A stretch of DNA of 64,000 nucleotides from Verrucomicrobium sp. BvORR106 (GCF_000739655.1 NZ_BATR01000163.1:1-64000); one strand, 5' to 3'. Shown: positions 42,560 through 51,430, counted from the stretch's first letter. A program made the numbers and translations. The notes: a model not told the origin generated them from the letters alone.

Positions 42560-44023
42560 ATGACCCGACGTTTTGTGATTTCTGCGCTGGCTGCGGTTGC
42601 CACCGTGCTGGCCGCATCCGCCTCTCCTGCCGCCCCGGTATTCCAAGCCGGAGCGCACGCCCAGGACATCTCCCCCACTCACTTCCCCACGCCGGTGAAC
42701 GGCAGCCTGAAGGGCGGCTTTGCCAAGGGGATCACCGACCCCATTCACGCGCGATGCCTGGCGCTGCAGGATGGCAGCAACGCGATGATCCTGGTGGTGG
42801 TGGATGCCTGCATGATCCCCCAGGACATCTGTGTCAAGGCCAAGGCGCTGGCTTCGGCGAAGACGGGCGTGCCGGTCAACAGGATGCTCATCTCCGCCAC
42901 GCACACGCACAGTTCCGCCACACTGGCCTCCGTGTTTCAAAGCGATCCTGATCCCGCCTACATCGCCGCCCTGCCCGAGCGGATCGCAGCAAGCCTGATC
43001 ACGGCCTATCAAAACCTCGAACCTGCGGAAGGGGGCTGGGCCATGGGGGAAGATGCCACCCAGGTCTTCAACCGACGCTGGCTGGTGAAAGAGGGAGCCA
43101 GCTATGAGAACCCCTTCGACGGCATGGCCGACCGGGCCTGGATGAACCCCGGCGTGGGCAATGCCAAGGTGAGCGGGCCCACCGGTCCCGTGGATCCTCA
43201 GGTGGCTGTCTTCGCCGTGCGCTCCGCCGCCGACAAACGGCCGCTCGCGGTGCTGGCCAACTACAGCCTGCACTATGTGGGAGGGAATCCGGCGATCTCA
43301 GCGGACTACTTTGCGGCCTTTGCCAATGAGCTCTCCCATCAACTGGACGCCGGGGACCAGCGCTATCAGAACAAGCCCCCCTTCGTAGGGATCATGTCCA
43401 ACGGCACCAGCGGCAACATCAACAACATCAACTTCGGAGCCACCGTACCGGCAGGAAGACTGCGCGCCGGGCAGCGCATCCAGGAAGTGGCCGCCTCCGT
43501 GGCCGGGGCGACCATGAAGGCCTACGGAGCTATTCCGTGGAAAAAGGACCTCACCCTGGACTCACGCGAGGAAGTGCTGCAGCTGGATGTGCGCAAGGCA
43601 ACGGGTGACGAGCTGGTTCGAGCCCGCAACATCCTGGAAACAGTGCCCAAGGACAAGGACGGCCAGTGGGCCGACCGCAAGGCCATCTATGCGCGGGAGG
43701 CCGTGCTGCTGGACGCCTACCCTGACAAAGTCCCGGTCAAGCTCCAGGCGCATCGCATCGGCGATCTCGCCATCACCAGCATCCCCTGCGAGGTATTCGT
43801 GGAGATCGGCCTGGATCTGAAGAAGACGAACCCATTCAAAGGCAGCTTCACCATCTCCCTGGCGAACGGCTACAACGGCTACCTGCCAACCACGGAACAA
43901 CATGCCATGGGCGGCTACGAGACTTGGAGAGCCCGCAGCAGCTATCTGGAGGTGCCCGCGGCAGACAAGATCAGCGCCTCGTTGAAAGCCATGCTCGCCA
44001 GCCTGAAGAAAGACGCATCCTGA
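42560..44023 (+). CDS. Neutral/alkaline ceramidase-like secreted hydrolase
   Basis: From the ATG at 42560 the product has 487 residues with a signal peptide (about 1-25, ending S-P-A-A-P). The motif A-T-H-T-H-S-S (113-119) supplies the His pair of the neutral-ceramidase zinc centre, and N-Y-S-L-H-Y-V-G-G supplies another His. The length is shorter than true ceramidases (about 650-700 residues), so the C-terminal Ig-like domain is missing. Bacterial relatives hydrolyse amide bonds in ceramide-like lipids, and many PVC relatives have unknown substrates. The frame is open further upstream, but those codons lack a signal peptide. It is preceded by the TPR lipoprotein on the same strand with an 86-base gap. 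Confidence 0.78.
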   Translation: MTRRFVISALAAVATVLAASASPAAPVFQAGAHAQDISPTHFPTPVNGSLKGGFAKGITDPIHARCLALQDGSNAMILVVVDACMIPQDICVKAKALASAKTGVPVNRMLISATHTHSSATLASVFQSDPDPAYIAALPERIAASLITAYQNLEPAEGGWAMGEDATQVFNRRWLVKEGASYENPFDGMADRAWMNPGVGNAKVSGPTGPVDPQVAVFAVRSAADKRPLAVLANYSLHYVGGNPAISADYFAAFANELSHQLDAGDQRYQNKPPFVGIMSNGTSGNINNINFGATVPAGRLRAGQRIQEVAASVAGATMKAYGAIPWKKDLTLDSREEVLQLDVRKATGDELVRARNILETVPKDKDGQWADRKAIYAREAVLLDAYPDKVPVKLQAHRIGDLAITSIPCEVFVEIGLDLKKTNPFKGSFTISLANGYNGYLPTTEQHAMGGYETWRARSSYLEVPAADKISASLKAMLASLKKDAS

Positions 44024-44122
44024 GGTTTCAGGAAGCACAGGCGCGCGGGAGGAGTATGACTCGCGGGCTGACTGAAGGAAAAGCGTGCTTTGCCGGAGCA
44101 AATTCGGTATGTAATAGGAAAA

Positions 44123-44144
44123 CGCCACGGGTTACCCCGTGGCG
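44123..44144. other. Perfect 9-bp hairpin between genes
   Basis: CGCCACGGG (44123-44131), loop TTAC, CCCGTGGCG (44136-44144) forms a perfect stem in the 143-base gap between two plus-strand genes. It lacks a T-run. It could be a 3' end stabiliser for the upstream transcript or part of the leader of the gene starting at 44167. Confidence 0.35.
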
Positions 44145-44166
44145 GAACCCCCACCCGATAGCACCT

Positions 44167-45351
44167 ATGCAACCTCGCGTTTTCCGGGCCGCCGTAGCGG
44201 CCGCCGGTCTTCTGTGCCTGCCCGCCTTGATGGGCGCACAACCCAATCTGGCCCAACCGGTGAATCCCGCCCTGCTCTACTGGCAGGGCATCGGACTCCT
44301 CACAGAGATGACCCGAAATGAGGTCGCCCTGTTGCAAGGGCATCGCAACGGAAACCATTGGGATCCAGAGAACGTGCGAGCCATTCTCTCACACCAAAAG
44401 GCCGCCCTCAATCGTTTCGCGAAAGCCGGGGTTTCCACCGCGCCTTGCGACTGGGGCCTGACCCTGGAGGAAGGCCCCTTCATGCCGCTGCCTCATCTGG
44501 GGAAAATGCAGACGCTCAGCAACCTGGCGCTCATGAAGGCGGCGCTTGAATTCAGTGAAAGCCGCCCGGGGAAGGCTCTGGATGCACTGGAGGCCGTCCG
44601 ACGGGCGGCGCGGCATGTGGCAGAGGGCGACATGATCGTCACCGCCATCACCCAGTACTCCATGGAGAGCGACGCTCTCGCCCTGCTGGCCAAGCATCTC
44701 CTCACGCTGGATGAAGCCACGCGGAAGGAACTCCTCACCAGGGAAACCAAACTGCCGCCTCTACACACGATGGCCCAGGCCATTTCTGGCGAACGGGGCT
44801 TCGCAGCCTGGGCCGAGCAACAGGCAACTGAGGTGGCCACGCTGATGATGCTGCAAAACTCAGCGCAGGCCGCTGGTGCCACTGAAACGGGGTCGACCCC
44901 GCCCCTCCCTCACACTGCCAGTGGCGTGGACGAGCATCTATTTTCCACCCTGACTCCGGAACTGTTGAACACCTGGCTGGCGGAGATGCGGTCGCGCTAT
45001 GCCGACGCCGAGTCCGCCCTCAGCCTGCCCTGGCCGCAATCCCAATCAGCCATCAAGGAACTCCAGGAGAAGCTCAAAGCGGGCAATCCGCTGGTGCGCA
45101 CGATCTTCCCTTCCCTGCAAGCCGCACGGGACACCCAAGCCCGCACAGAGACCCATCTCCTTATGGTGAAGCTCGCCCTCCAGCACGGCGCGGGCCTGAC
45201 GGCCGAGATTGCGGCAAAAGCCACCGACTCATTTGCCGGGCAACCCCTCCAGTTCAAAAGCAACCCAGACGGCGGTTACACGCTCTCCAGTCAGCAGGTC
45301 GTGCGGGGCAAACCAGTGGCCCTGAAGGTTGCAGGCTTGAAGCAAAACTAG
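44167..45351 (+). CDS. Secreted hypothetical helical protein
   Basis: From the ATG at 44167 the product has 394 residues. It has a signal peptide (about 1-25, ending A-L-M-G-A-Q). The mature part is nearly all alpha-helical with leucine- and alanine-rich segments, and has the pattern N-P-A-L-L-Y-W-Q-G-I-G-L-L near the start, which I associate with uncharacterised secreted proteins of the PVC group. No catalytic motif was seen. The frame opens much earlier (43924), but that part overlaps the preceding gene in another frame and is not real. The function is unknown. Confidence 0.65.
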   Translation: MQPRVFRAAVAAAGLLCLPALMGAQPNLAQPVNPALLYWQGIGLLTEMTRNEVALLQGHRNGNHWDPENVRAILSHQKAALNRFAKAGVSTAPCDWGLTLEEGPFMPLPHLGKMQTLSNLALMKAALEFSESRPGKALDALEAVRRAARHVAEGDMIVTAITQYSMESDALALLAKHLLTLDEATRKELLTRETKLPPLHTMAQAISGERGFAAWAEQQATEVATLMMLQNSAQAAGATETGSTPPLPHTASGVDEHLFSTLTPELLNTWLAEMRSRYADAESALSLPWPQSQSAIKELQEKLKAGNPLVRTIFPSLQAARDTQARTETHLLMVKLALQHGAGLTAEIAAKATDSFAGQPLQFKSNPDGGYTLSSQQVVRGKPVALKVAGLKQN

Positions 45352-45437
45352 AATTTCTGAACTCTTGTTAAGCAATTCTGTCAAAACCGGGTCTCTGGCG
45401 AATGCCTCACCATTCTGGAGGTGCCGTCAATCAGGTC

Positions 45438-46166
45438 ATGAATTCGTCTTCCCCAGCGGATCCCGGTCCTGCCGGACCGAAGATCCTCTATCACGATGAG
45501 TGGGTACCCAACCGGAACCGTCGGCGCATCGCCGCAGCCCTGGCTGGTACCGCAGCGGGAGCGTTGCTCGGCACCGTAGGGTACCCCTGGATCGCCGGAT
45601 CGCGTCAGAAGGAACTCGCGTCCCTCTGGGACCGGGCCTGGAATGGAGCACCCCAATCCCCCCGCGAGCTGGTGCAGCGCATCCGGGAAGAGGCAGGCGA
45701 CCGGGAGAGCACGCACCGGCCCATGGTGCTGGACGCCACCGGAATGGCGTACCAGACTTTCCTGGAAGAGCTGAAGCTCCAGCACATCCGTCCGCTGGAC
45801 CTTCTGGCCGCCCACTTTAGGAGCCGCCAAGGGGTAAACAACGAACTGCCCGGCCGCCACCTCTGGAAAAACATGGTGGCCACCTTGCGCATCGCAGACC
45901 GCCTTCAGGACGAACTCGGCGTGCGCCTGGTGACTATCGCCAGCGCCTACCGCAGTCCCGCCTACAATGCCACCTGCCCCGGCGCGGCCCCCCAGTCCTT
46001 CCACCTGCAGAACCTCGCGCTGGATCTGGTTTACGACTGCCCTCCTGCCAAGGTGGCGGAAGCGGCCCACGCCCTCCGCAACCGCGGCCTGTTCCGCGGC
46101 GGCATCGGCAAATATCCGAGTTTCACCCACATCGACACTCGCGGAAAGAATGCGGATTGGGGCTGA
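45438..46166 (+). CDS. MepK/YcbK-like peptidase of the M15 group
   Basis: From the ATG at 45438 the product has 242 residues. A twin-arginine-like basic stretch (R-N-R-R-R, 26-30) precedes a hydrophobic segment (about 31-50) that serves as anchor or signal. The C-terminal domain has the DUF882/MepK pattern: S-A-Y-R-S-P-A-Y-N, then F-H-L-Q-N-L-A-L-D-L (zinc His and Asp), then Y-P-S-F-T-H-I-D-T-R-G (second zinc His). Such enzymes cut murein cross-links during wall growth. A start at 45402 is also possible. It is plus-strand, with an 86-base gap after the preceding gene. Confidence 0.78.
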   Translation: MNSSSPADPGPAGPKILYHDEWVPNRNRRRIAAALAGTAAGALLGTVGYPWIAGSRQKELASLWDRAWNGAPQSPRELVQRIREEAGDRESTHRPMVLDATGMAYQTFLEELKLQHIRPLDLLAAHFRSRQGVNNELPGRHLWKNMVATLRIADRLQDELGVRLVTIASAYRSPAYNATCPGAAPQSFHLQNLALDLVYDCPPAKVAEAAHALRNRGLFRGGIGKYPSFTHIDTRGKNADWG

Positions 46167-46240
46167 GGAAATGCGGAATGGGAAGCGGACCAGTCGTGTC
46201 GATCCGAGTCCGTCAGTCTGGCCAGTTCAATTGCCCCCTT

Positions 46241-46300
46241 CCTCGAAGAGGATCCGGCCACAAGCCCACCGTTGACGAGCTTCCAGCGAGTCTAGGTGGG
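46241..46300. repeat. Intergenic repeat, copy A (matches 55065-55125)
   Basis: The 379-base gap 46167-46545 contains a 60-base segment starting CCTCGAAGAGGAT that is clearly related to 55065-55125. Both keep the CCTCGAAGAGG palindrome, the CGGCCAC block and the GCGAG core. The distal stem is CCCACC (46265-46270) with GGTGGG (46295-46300). In copy B the same positions form CCCAACGT/ACGTTGGG, so pairing is kept while bases change. The remainder of the gap shows only the hairpin at 46456-46474. Confidence 0.65.
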
Positions 46301-46455
46301 GTAGCGAGCAATGCGTTCTTACTCTGTAGGAGGCAGAGCGTCCCAAACCCCTGCATTTTGCAATCAAAGTCGCGGTTTGCATGGCATTTCGGGATCTTCA
46401 AGGCCAAACCTGACACACAACTCCATGGAGCAATCAAAAATCATGTTGCTAACAA

Positions 46456-46474
46456 CCGCCTCAAAATGAGGCGG
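46456..46474. other. Perfect 8-bp hairpin in leader region
   Basis: CCGCCTCA (46456-46463), loop AAA, TGAGGCGG (46467-46474) is a perfect short palindrome about 70 bases before the start codon of the next gene. It lacks a T-run and could be an operator, a leader hairpin or a small repeat unit. Confidence 0.35.
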
Positions 46475-46545
46475 ATTCATCGACCCTCCTTCCTCAGCTC
46501 ACGAGCGATCTGTCACGGGGCACGTTTGATGCACCAGAAGACAGT

Positions 46546-47337
46546 ATGAAGACGCCCAAATTCCACTGCACCGAGCTTCGAGGATGCCTCACGGTGCTTG
46601 GCATCATCTCCCTCACCAGTTTGAGCGTCAACGCCCAGACCTACTCCAACTCCAACAGCAATTCGAATTCCCGCCGGACCACCGCTGCCGCCACCGCCTC
46701 CACCCGTGAGGAGCCAGGGTTTTTGGACCGTCTTTTCTCCCGCCCAACGCGGCGGGAAACCACCCAGACCCGTTCCCAACCCCAACGCTTGCAGCAGCAG
46801 CAATATGCCGCCGCCAGGACCAACACCCAGTACTACACGCCACCCACGTCCACTTACATCCCCACCCAGCCCGTGACCCCGGGGATGAAGCTGACCAACC
46901 GCACCAGCCCGGCACGCAGCACCGTCATCTACCAGAACAACCCAGCGCAGTCAGGTGTTGTCACATCGAACTACACCTCCAGTTACACCACGAACTCCAG
47001 CACCCGCTATCTCCAACCGGGTGAGTCTGCCACAATCACGGCCGACGGCACCGTGTTCCGGAGCCAGGACGGACAGGCTCTAACCACCACGCCACCCGCT
47101 GACACTGCCGCCGTCACCCCTCCGCCCCGGGACCTGATGCCCGTGACGGAGCCCAAGCCCGCAGCGCCGCCCAAGGCCCTCCTCGACAGAGAGTCCCTGC
47201 CGGTCGCCAAATGGGCCCCTACCTTCGGCCGGGTTGTTTCCCCCTACCCTCCCCATCATGAACTGGATGTCACCGGTCTGCCCCCCGGTTCCCTCGCCCG
47301 TGACCCCCTCTCGAAACTGATCTTCCGCCTGCCATGA
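46546..47337 (+). CDS. Secreted low-complexity protein
   Basis: This 263-residue protein has a signal peptide (about 1-28, ending S-V-N-A-Q). It is rich in Ser, Asn, Thr, Gln and Pro throughout, with blocks such as Y-S-N-S-N-S-N-S-N-S-R. A more ordered C-terminal segment (about 215-260) ends D-P-L-S-K-L-I-F-R-L-P. No domain was recognised. The stop codon overlaps the next gene's start by four bases (ATGA), so the two are translationally coupled. It may be a structural or surface-linked protein. The function is unknown. Confidence 0.65.
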   Translation: MKTPKFHCTELRGCLTVLGIISLTSLSVNAQTYSNSNSNSNSRRTTAAATASTREEPGFLDRLFSRPTRRETTQTRSQPQRLQQQQYAAARTNTQYYTPPTSTYIPTQPVTPGMKLTNRTSPARSTVIYQNNPAQSGVVTSNYTSSYTTNSSTRYLQPGESATITADGTVFRSQDGQALTTTPPADTAAVTPPPRDLMPVTEPKPAAPPKALLDRESLPVAKWAPTFGRVVSPYPPHHELDVTGLPPGSLARDPLSKLIFRLP

Positions 47338-47828
47338 GCAAAGCCCCCAGCGCGGTTGGAACTGATGATCCGACCGCCAAAGGACGAGGACAACAACAAG
47401 GTCGAGGTCAGGGTCAGGGACTTCGTGAACGCATTGAACACCAGTGGCAACTGTTTGCCAGTGACAAGCCAGGTGAACGGTTCGTCAATCTGCACAAACG
47501 CCGCCAGGAGCATCGGGACGGCAAGTTCAGCTGGGAACGGATCTTGTTTGTCGGCGCGGGATTGTTTCTGATCGTGGTCGGGCTGTTCTTCATGGCCGTG
47601 CCCGGCCCCGGACTCCCCGTGCTGGTAGCCGGGCTGGGCCTCATGGGCAGCGAAGCCCTCTTCATGGCCCGGGGGCTGGACTGGGCGGAGCAGAAGCTCC
47701 GTCCGCCCGTGCTGAAACTCAAGGCGCGCTGGGATGCCTTATCACCTCGAACTCGGTTGCTTTTCTGGTGCGCGGCAGGGACGGCGGGAGCTACTGCAGG
47801 CGTTCTGCTGCTGATGTGGTGGAAGTAA
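47334..47828 (+). CDS. PGPGW-type transmembrane protein
   Basis: This 164-residue protein has a polar Gly/Gln-rich N-terminus, then two transmembrane segments around V-P-G-P-G-L-P-V-L-V-A-G-L (about 79-110), the PGPGW signature in variant form, and a last membrane segment at about 140-162. Family members are small inner-membrane proteins of unknown role. The four-base ATGA overlap with the upstream secreted protein gene implies coupled translation. It is convergent with the SRPBCC gene, nine bases away. Confidence 0.78.
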   Translation: MSKAPSAVGTDDPTAKGRGQQQGRGQGQGLRERIEHQWQLFASDKPGERFVNLHKRRQEHRDGKFSWERILFVGAGLFLIVVGLFFMAVPGPGLPVLVAGLGLMGSEALFMARGLDWAEQKLRPPVLKLKARWDALSPRTRLLFWCAAGTAGATAGVLLLMWWK

Positions 47829-47837
47829 AGGAGGCGG

Positions 47838-48260
47838 TCAAGCTGCTTCCAGAGACTCCAGGAGCCCCTTAAGCCGGCGCAGATCCGCCAGTACCAGGCG
47901 CTGATCACCGGCGAATTCGGGGTCCGTCATGCCCGGCAGACGGAACAGGGTGAACATGACTTCGCTGCCGTACGGTGCCGCGACCACGCGCATGGGCACG
48001 TGAATCTCCACCTCCGGTGCCGGTCTCACCCAGTGGTCCAGCACGCCCAGCGCATTGCGGGCCGCGAACTGAAGGCGCACTTGTGCATCCGGGGTGTCGA
48101 TGATCCACTCATCGCTCCCTTCATCCCGTCGGATGTTATTGCATAAACCGGGCGCCCATTGCGGCAGATTGGCCGGATTGGAAGTGAAGTCATAGACCAC
48201 CTGCGCCTCACGGAGGATGGAAATGGTGAGCGTGACAGAATTGGGGGACGAGTCGGACAT
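47838..48260 (-). CDS. SRPBCC (polyketide cyclase/START-like) protein
   Basis: From the ATG at 48260 the product has 140 residues. It begins V-T-L-T-I-S-I-L-R-E-A-Q-V-V-Y-D-F-T-S-N-P-A-N-L-P-Q-W: the helix-grip start with the characteristic aromatic W in N-L-P-Q-W. It should form a hydrophobic ligand-binding pocket; the ligand is unknown. The frame is open upstream to 48440, but that part is not signal-like or conserved. A 26-base perfect palindrome lies 31 bases before the start codon and may regulate it. Confidence 0.72.
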   Translation of the reverse strand: MSDSSPNSVTLTISILREAQVVYDFTSNPANLPQWAPGLCNNIRRDEGSDEWIIDTPDAQVRLQFAARNALGVLDHWVRPAPEVEIHVPMRVVAAPYGSEVMFTLFRLPGMTDPEFAGDQRLVLADLRRLKGLLESLEAA

Positions 48261-48290
48261 GATCAGAGCGCATACTGCGATCATCGCGCA

Positions 48291-48316
48291 GAAGATGCAA
48301 GGCACCTTGCATCTTC
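48291..48316. promoter_or_regulatory. Perfect 12-bp stem palindrome upstream of SRPBCC gene
   Basis: GAAGATGCAAGG (48291-48302), CA, CCTTGCATCTTC (48305-48316) is a perfect inverted repeat 31 bases upstream of the start codon at 48260. The position suits a repressor operator or a leader hairpin. The base composition (few G/C runs, no T-tail) does not fit a terminator. Confidence 0.45.
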
Positions 48317-48549
48317 CAGAAACGTAGTATCTTGTAACAGGGGCCGCAGTTAGCGGTGCCGATTCGCCATGACTCCCGCACAAAAAACTTCCAGCCCAGC
48401 CCTCCCGGTAATCCGGCGGAGGACGGGCGGGCGCGGGCACCGTCTGGACGCCAGCCGCGCGTAAGCGGGGCAGGCCTTTGCCAAGGATCGTCCGGCCATC
48501 GCGCCCGTCCTGGTCTGCTCTGATTCATTGATCTCCAATCGCATATCCG

Positions 48550-48567
48550 CGGACCTGCGCAGGTCCG
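48550..48567. promoter_or_regulatory. 18-bp perfect palindrome upstream of Rnk-like gene
   Basis: CGGACCTGCGCAGGTCCG is a perfect 18-base palindrome 71 bases before the Rnk-like start at 48638. It is a plausible dimeric regulator site. The rest of the 377-base gap 48261-48637 holds this site, the palindrome at 48291 and otherwise nothing recognised. Confidence 0.4.
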
Positions 48568-48637
48568 TCATGGCCCGGTCTCTTCATGCCCGGAGCCTCC
48601 CCCAAATCGTGCCCTCATCTCATTTGATTGACCCATC

Positions 48638-49051
48638 ATGAAATCTTCCCCTCTTTTCGCCATTTCCCAATCCGACCTTCACACGCTTCGCACTTTCCTG
48701 GAGCACGACGATGCTTTCAACCCCCTCGATGCACGGGAGCGCGGCCTGCTCGTGGACCGACTGCGTGAAGCCAAAGTCGTTGACGATGAATCCAAAGACG
48801 GCCTTTCTGTGGCCGGGCTTCAGACGCTGGTGCAAGTGGAGGACCTTTCCACTTCCCCGCCGGACCGGTTTGATTTCACCCTTGTGCTTCCGCATGAGGC
48901 GAACTTCGAGGACGACCAGATATCCATCCTCTCTCCGCTGGGGGCGGCCGTCTTTGGCCGTGCCGCTGGCACTCAGGTGGCCATGGACTCCCCAACGGGC
49001 ACCAGAAGGTTGCAATTGCTTGCAGTTTTTAAAAAGGCGGCGATCCATTGA
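48638..49051 (+). CDS. Rnk/GreA-GreB C-terminal domain protein
   Basis: This 137-residue protein ends in the FKBP-like C-terminal domain of GreA/GreB/Rnk: I-S-I-L-S-P-L-G-A-A-V-F-G-R-A-A-G-T-Q-V (residues about 103-122). The N-terminal half is helical and shorter than the GreA coiled coil, so it is closer to Rnk, which binds RNA polymerase without cleavage activity. The stop codon overlaps the next start by one base (TGATG), implying an operon. The ATG at 48638 is well placed. Confidence 0.72.
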   Translation: MKSSPLFAISQSDLHTLRTFLEHDDAFNPLDARERGLLVDRLREAKVVDDESKDGLSVAGLQTLVQVEDLSTSPPDRFDFTLVLPHEANFEDDQISILSPLGAAVFGRAAGTQVAMDSPTGTRRLQLLAVFKKAAIH

Positions 49052-49584
49052 TGGCCCCGGGCTCCATGAATCACGACGATCTTCTCAAAGCCGCCGAACC
49101 CACCAGCCACGGAGGCACCAGCGCCGCGACGCTCGCTGAAGTCCCTCGACAGGGCTGTCCGGACTTGTTGGAAGCGTGGATCCGCCGCGTCAACGACCGG
49201 TGGCTCGTGCGCTCGGGGTTAAATCACCACGCCCGCGCCTACATGGACCGGCTTGTGGTGGCGGATCCCCGCAGGCTGGCGCGCTCATGTGAAATTGTAC
49301 ACCGGCTCATGAAGCTGCATGACCCGGAGTCTGACCCCAAGCCCTGGTTCTATGGAGGGCTCTTTTCCCTGGCCACGCCGGAGGAAGAGAGCCAGTACCT
49401 GGACGGACACCGTTTCACGCGGATGCTGCTACCCTCCACTCCGGAAGGCCGCGTACGCGCGGAGGCAGAAGACTTGGAACTGGCTCCAGAAGTGCTGCGG
49501 CGGGTGCAGAACATCCGCTCCCAGATCCGGGAGCAGATCTACCACACCAGCCGGGTGGATGTAGAACTCAAGGCTGCTTGTTGA
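49051..49584 (+). CDS. Hypothetical protein, coupled to Rnk-like gene
   Basis: This 177-residue cytoplasmic protein is helical and matches no family I recognise. It contains charged segments (E-E-E-S-Q-Y, R-A-E-A-E-D-L-E) and W-F-Y-G-G-L-F. Its ATG at 49051 shares one base with the previous stop codon, so translation is likely coupled with the Rnk-like factor. The last 17 bases overlap the 3' end of the convergent phosphatase gene (stop at 49568-49570). The function is unknown. Confidence 0.6.
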   Translation: MAPGSMNHDDLLKAAEPTSHGGTSAATLAEVPRQGCPDLLEAWIRRVNDRWLVRSGLNHHARAYMDRLVVADPRRLARSCEIVHRLMKLHDPESDPKPWFYGGLFSLATPEEESQYLDGHRFTRMLLPSTPEGRVRAEAEDLELAPEVLRRVQNIRSQIREQIYHTSRVDVELKAAC

Positions 49585-51268
49585 GCACGTCCTTGATGGG
49601 CCGCCCGACACAGCCGTTGGGCATTTGAATGTGCAGAAGTGCCGCCACGGTGGGCGCAATGTCGTGTTGATACACCACCTCGTTGCTGCTGCCGTGGCGG
49701 ATGCCCCAGCCCATGAACACCACAGGAATGTGCGTGTCATAGGGGTACCAGGAGCCGTGTGTGGTCCCCTGTTTGCCGGCACCCGTGACCCAGCCGGGAT
49801 TGGGCACCACATGAATGCTGCCGCAGCGCTTGGAGTTGTAGCCATTGATCATCATGGTGCGCAGCGGTTCCGGAATGGGCGCCCCATCCAGGTTCTCCAT
49901 GTCCACCGCGAAGAGCACGCCAGGATATTTCCGGATCCAGCGTACCGCAGCGTTCTTGATGGCGGTGAAGTCCAGGTTCTTCTCATCAATCTTGGCCAGA
50001 TCAAAGTTCAACAGATAGTTTGCCTCGCCGGCCACCAGCTTTTCTTCACCAAACTTCCCGCCCAGATATTCGTTCAGCTCCCGTACCAGCCCCTTCGGGT
50101 TCCAGCCTTCTGAAGGGAGGCGATTTTCTTTCATATAACCCACCGTGTGGGCCACGCCGTGATCAGCGGTGAGAAAGACGAGGTAGTTTCCCTTACCCAC
50201 CCGGCCGTCCAGGAAGGTGAAGAAGTCCGCCAGGTCCTGGTCAAGCCGCAGGTAGGTATCCTCTGTCTCCATGGAGTTCGGACCGAACTTGTGGCCCACA
50301 TAGTCGGTGGAGGCACAGTTGATGGTGAGGAAGTCTGTGACCGGGCCTCCGCCGAGGTTGTAACCTTCCACCGCCGCCTTGGCGAAGCGCAGACTCAACG
50401 TGTTGCCGAAGGGAGTGGTACGGATGGTCTCCTTCTTCATCTTGTAAGTGAAGGAAACGCGATGCGGGAACACGGCTGCTTGTTCTTTTTCGAATTTCCC
50501 TTCCCAAGGCGCATCATCACGGGTGCTCTGGACATATTCCTCAGCAGGACGGAGGAGGTTCCATTCGCCGGAGAGGAGTTGCTCCCCCACCTTGGCATCA
50601 TTGAACTGCTGCACCCACTCCGGCAGTTCATTCATGTAGTAGGTGCTGGAGATGAAGTTCCCCGTCAGATCTTCCAGCCAGTAGGCAGCCGTGGCCGTGT
50701 GCCCCGCCGGGAGAATGGAGGCGCGGTCTTTTAGAGACACACCCACCACTTTGGACCGGTAGTTGGTCGCGATCCGCAGTTCATCCGTCACTGTGGAGGT
50801 CAGCATGTTACGTGGCGACATCTTGCCGTCGTCGCTGGTGCCTCCCACGGTCTGCACCGTGTCATCCTGCGTGCAGTACATGCTTTTTCCCGTGAGCTGG
50901 TCAGTCCAGTCATTTCCTGTAATCCCGTGGATGGCGGGCACCGAGCCCGTGAAGACGGTGGCATGCCCCACCGCAGTATAGGAGGGAAGATGACCGATCA
51001 TCCCGTTTTCACACGAGAAGCCCTCACCCACGAGGCGTCGGAATCCGCCGGCACCGTAGCGTTCCTGATACTTATAGAGAAAGTCCCAGCGCATCTGGTC
51101 CACGGCAATTCCGACCACCAGCTTGGGCCGATCAGGACCGGGGCCTCCGACAGGGGCACTGGCGGGATCCTTGGTCGCCTCTTGCGCGGTGGAAAATGTG
51201 GGGAGCCAGACGGTGGAGAAAGTGACGACTGAGCAGAACAGGGCCAGGGGCGGACTGGAGAATCTCAT
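49568..51268 (-). CDS. PafA-like alkaline phosphatase / phosphodiesterase
   Basis: From the ATG at 51268 the product has 566 residues with a signal peptide (about 1-29, ending S-T-A-Q). The alkaline phosphatase superfamily core shows V-D-Q-M-R (metal Asp57) and the nucleophile region L-P-S-Y-T-A-V-G-H-A-T-V-F-T-G (likely Thr98). Further metal-ligand blocks are T-A-D-H-G-V and the C-terminal T-H-G-S-W-Y-P-Y-D-T-H-I-P-V. The combination with a Thr nucleophile fits PafA-type phosphatases. It should hydrolyse phosphate mono- or diesters outside the cytoplasm. The frame is open to 51328, but the ATG at 51268 matches the signal peptide. Confidence 0.88.
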   Translation of the reverse strand: MRFSSPPLALFCSVVTFSTVWLPTFSTAQEATKDPASAPVGGPGPDRPKLVVGIAVDQMRWDFLYKYQERYGAGGFRRLVGEGFSCENGMIGHLPSYTAVGHATVFTGSVPAIHGITGNDWTDQLTGKSMYCTQDDTVQTVGGTSDDGKMSPRNMLTSTVTDELRIATNYRSKVVGVSLKDRASILPAGHTATAAYWLEDLTGNFISSTYYMNELPEWVQQFNDAKVGEQLLSGEWNLLRPAEEYVQSTRDDAPWEGKFEKEQAAVFPHRVSFTYKMKKETIRTTPFGNTLSLRFAKAAVEGYNLGGGPVTDFLTINCASTDYVGHKFGPNSMETEDTYLRLDQDLADFFTFLDGRVGKGNYLVFLTADHGVAHTVGYMKENRLPSEGWNPKGLVRELNEYLGGKFGEEKLVAGEANYLLNFDLAKIDEKNLDFTAIKNAAVRWIRKYPGVLFAVDMENLDGAPIPEPLRTMMINGYNSKRCGSIHVVPNPGWVTGAGKQGTTHGSWYPYDTHIPVVFMGWGIRHGSSNEVVYQHDIAPTVAALLHIQMPNGCVGRPIKDVLNKQP

Positions 51269-51430
51269 GGAGCAGGTTGCGTTGTGATGAGGCCGGATGG
51301 AGGCATACACCTTCATCAGCAGACCCAAGGCAACGCACTGGCCCCTGGCATTCTGTCTGGCAATTGGGAATCAGTGCAACATCGGAACGCGGATTGCCCC
51401 CATAATGAGGCTCATCACGAGGGCGCGCGA

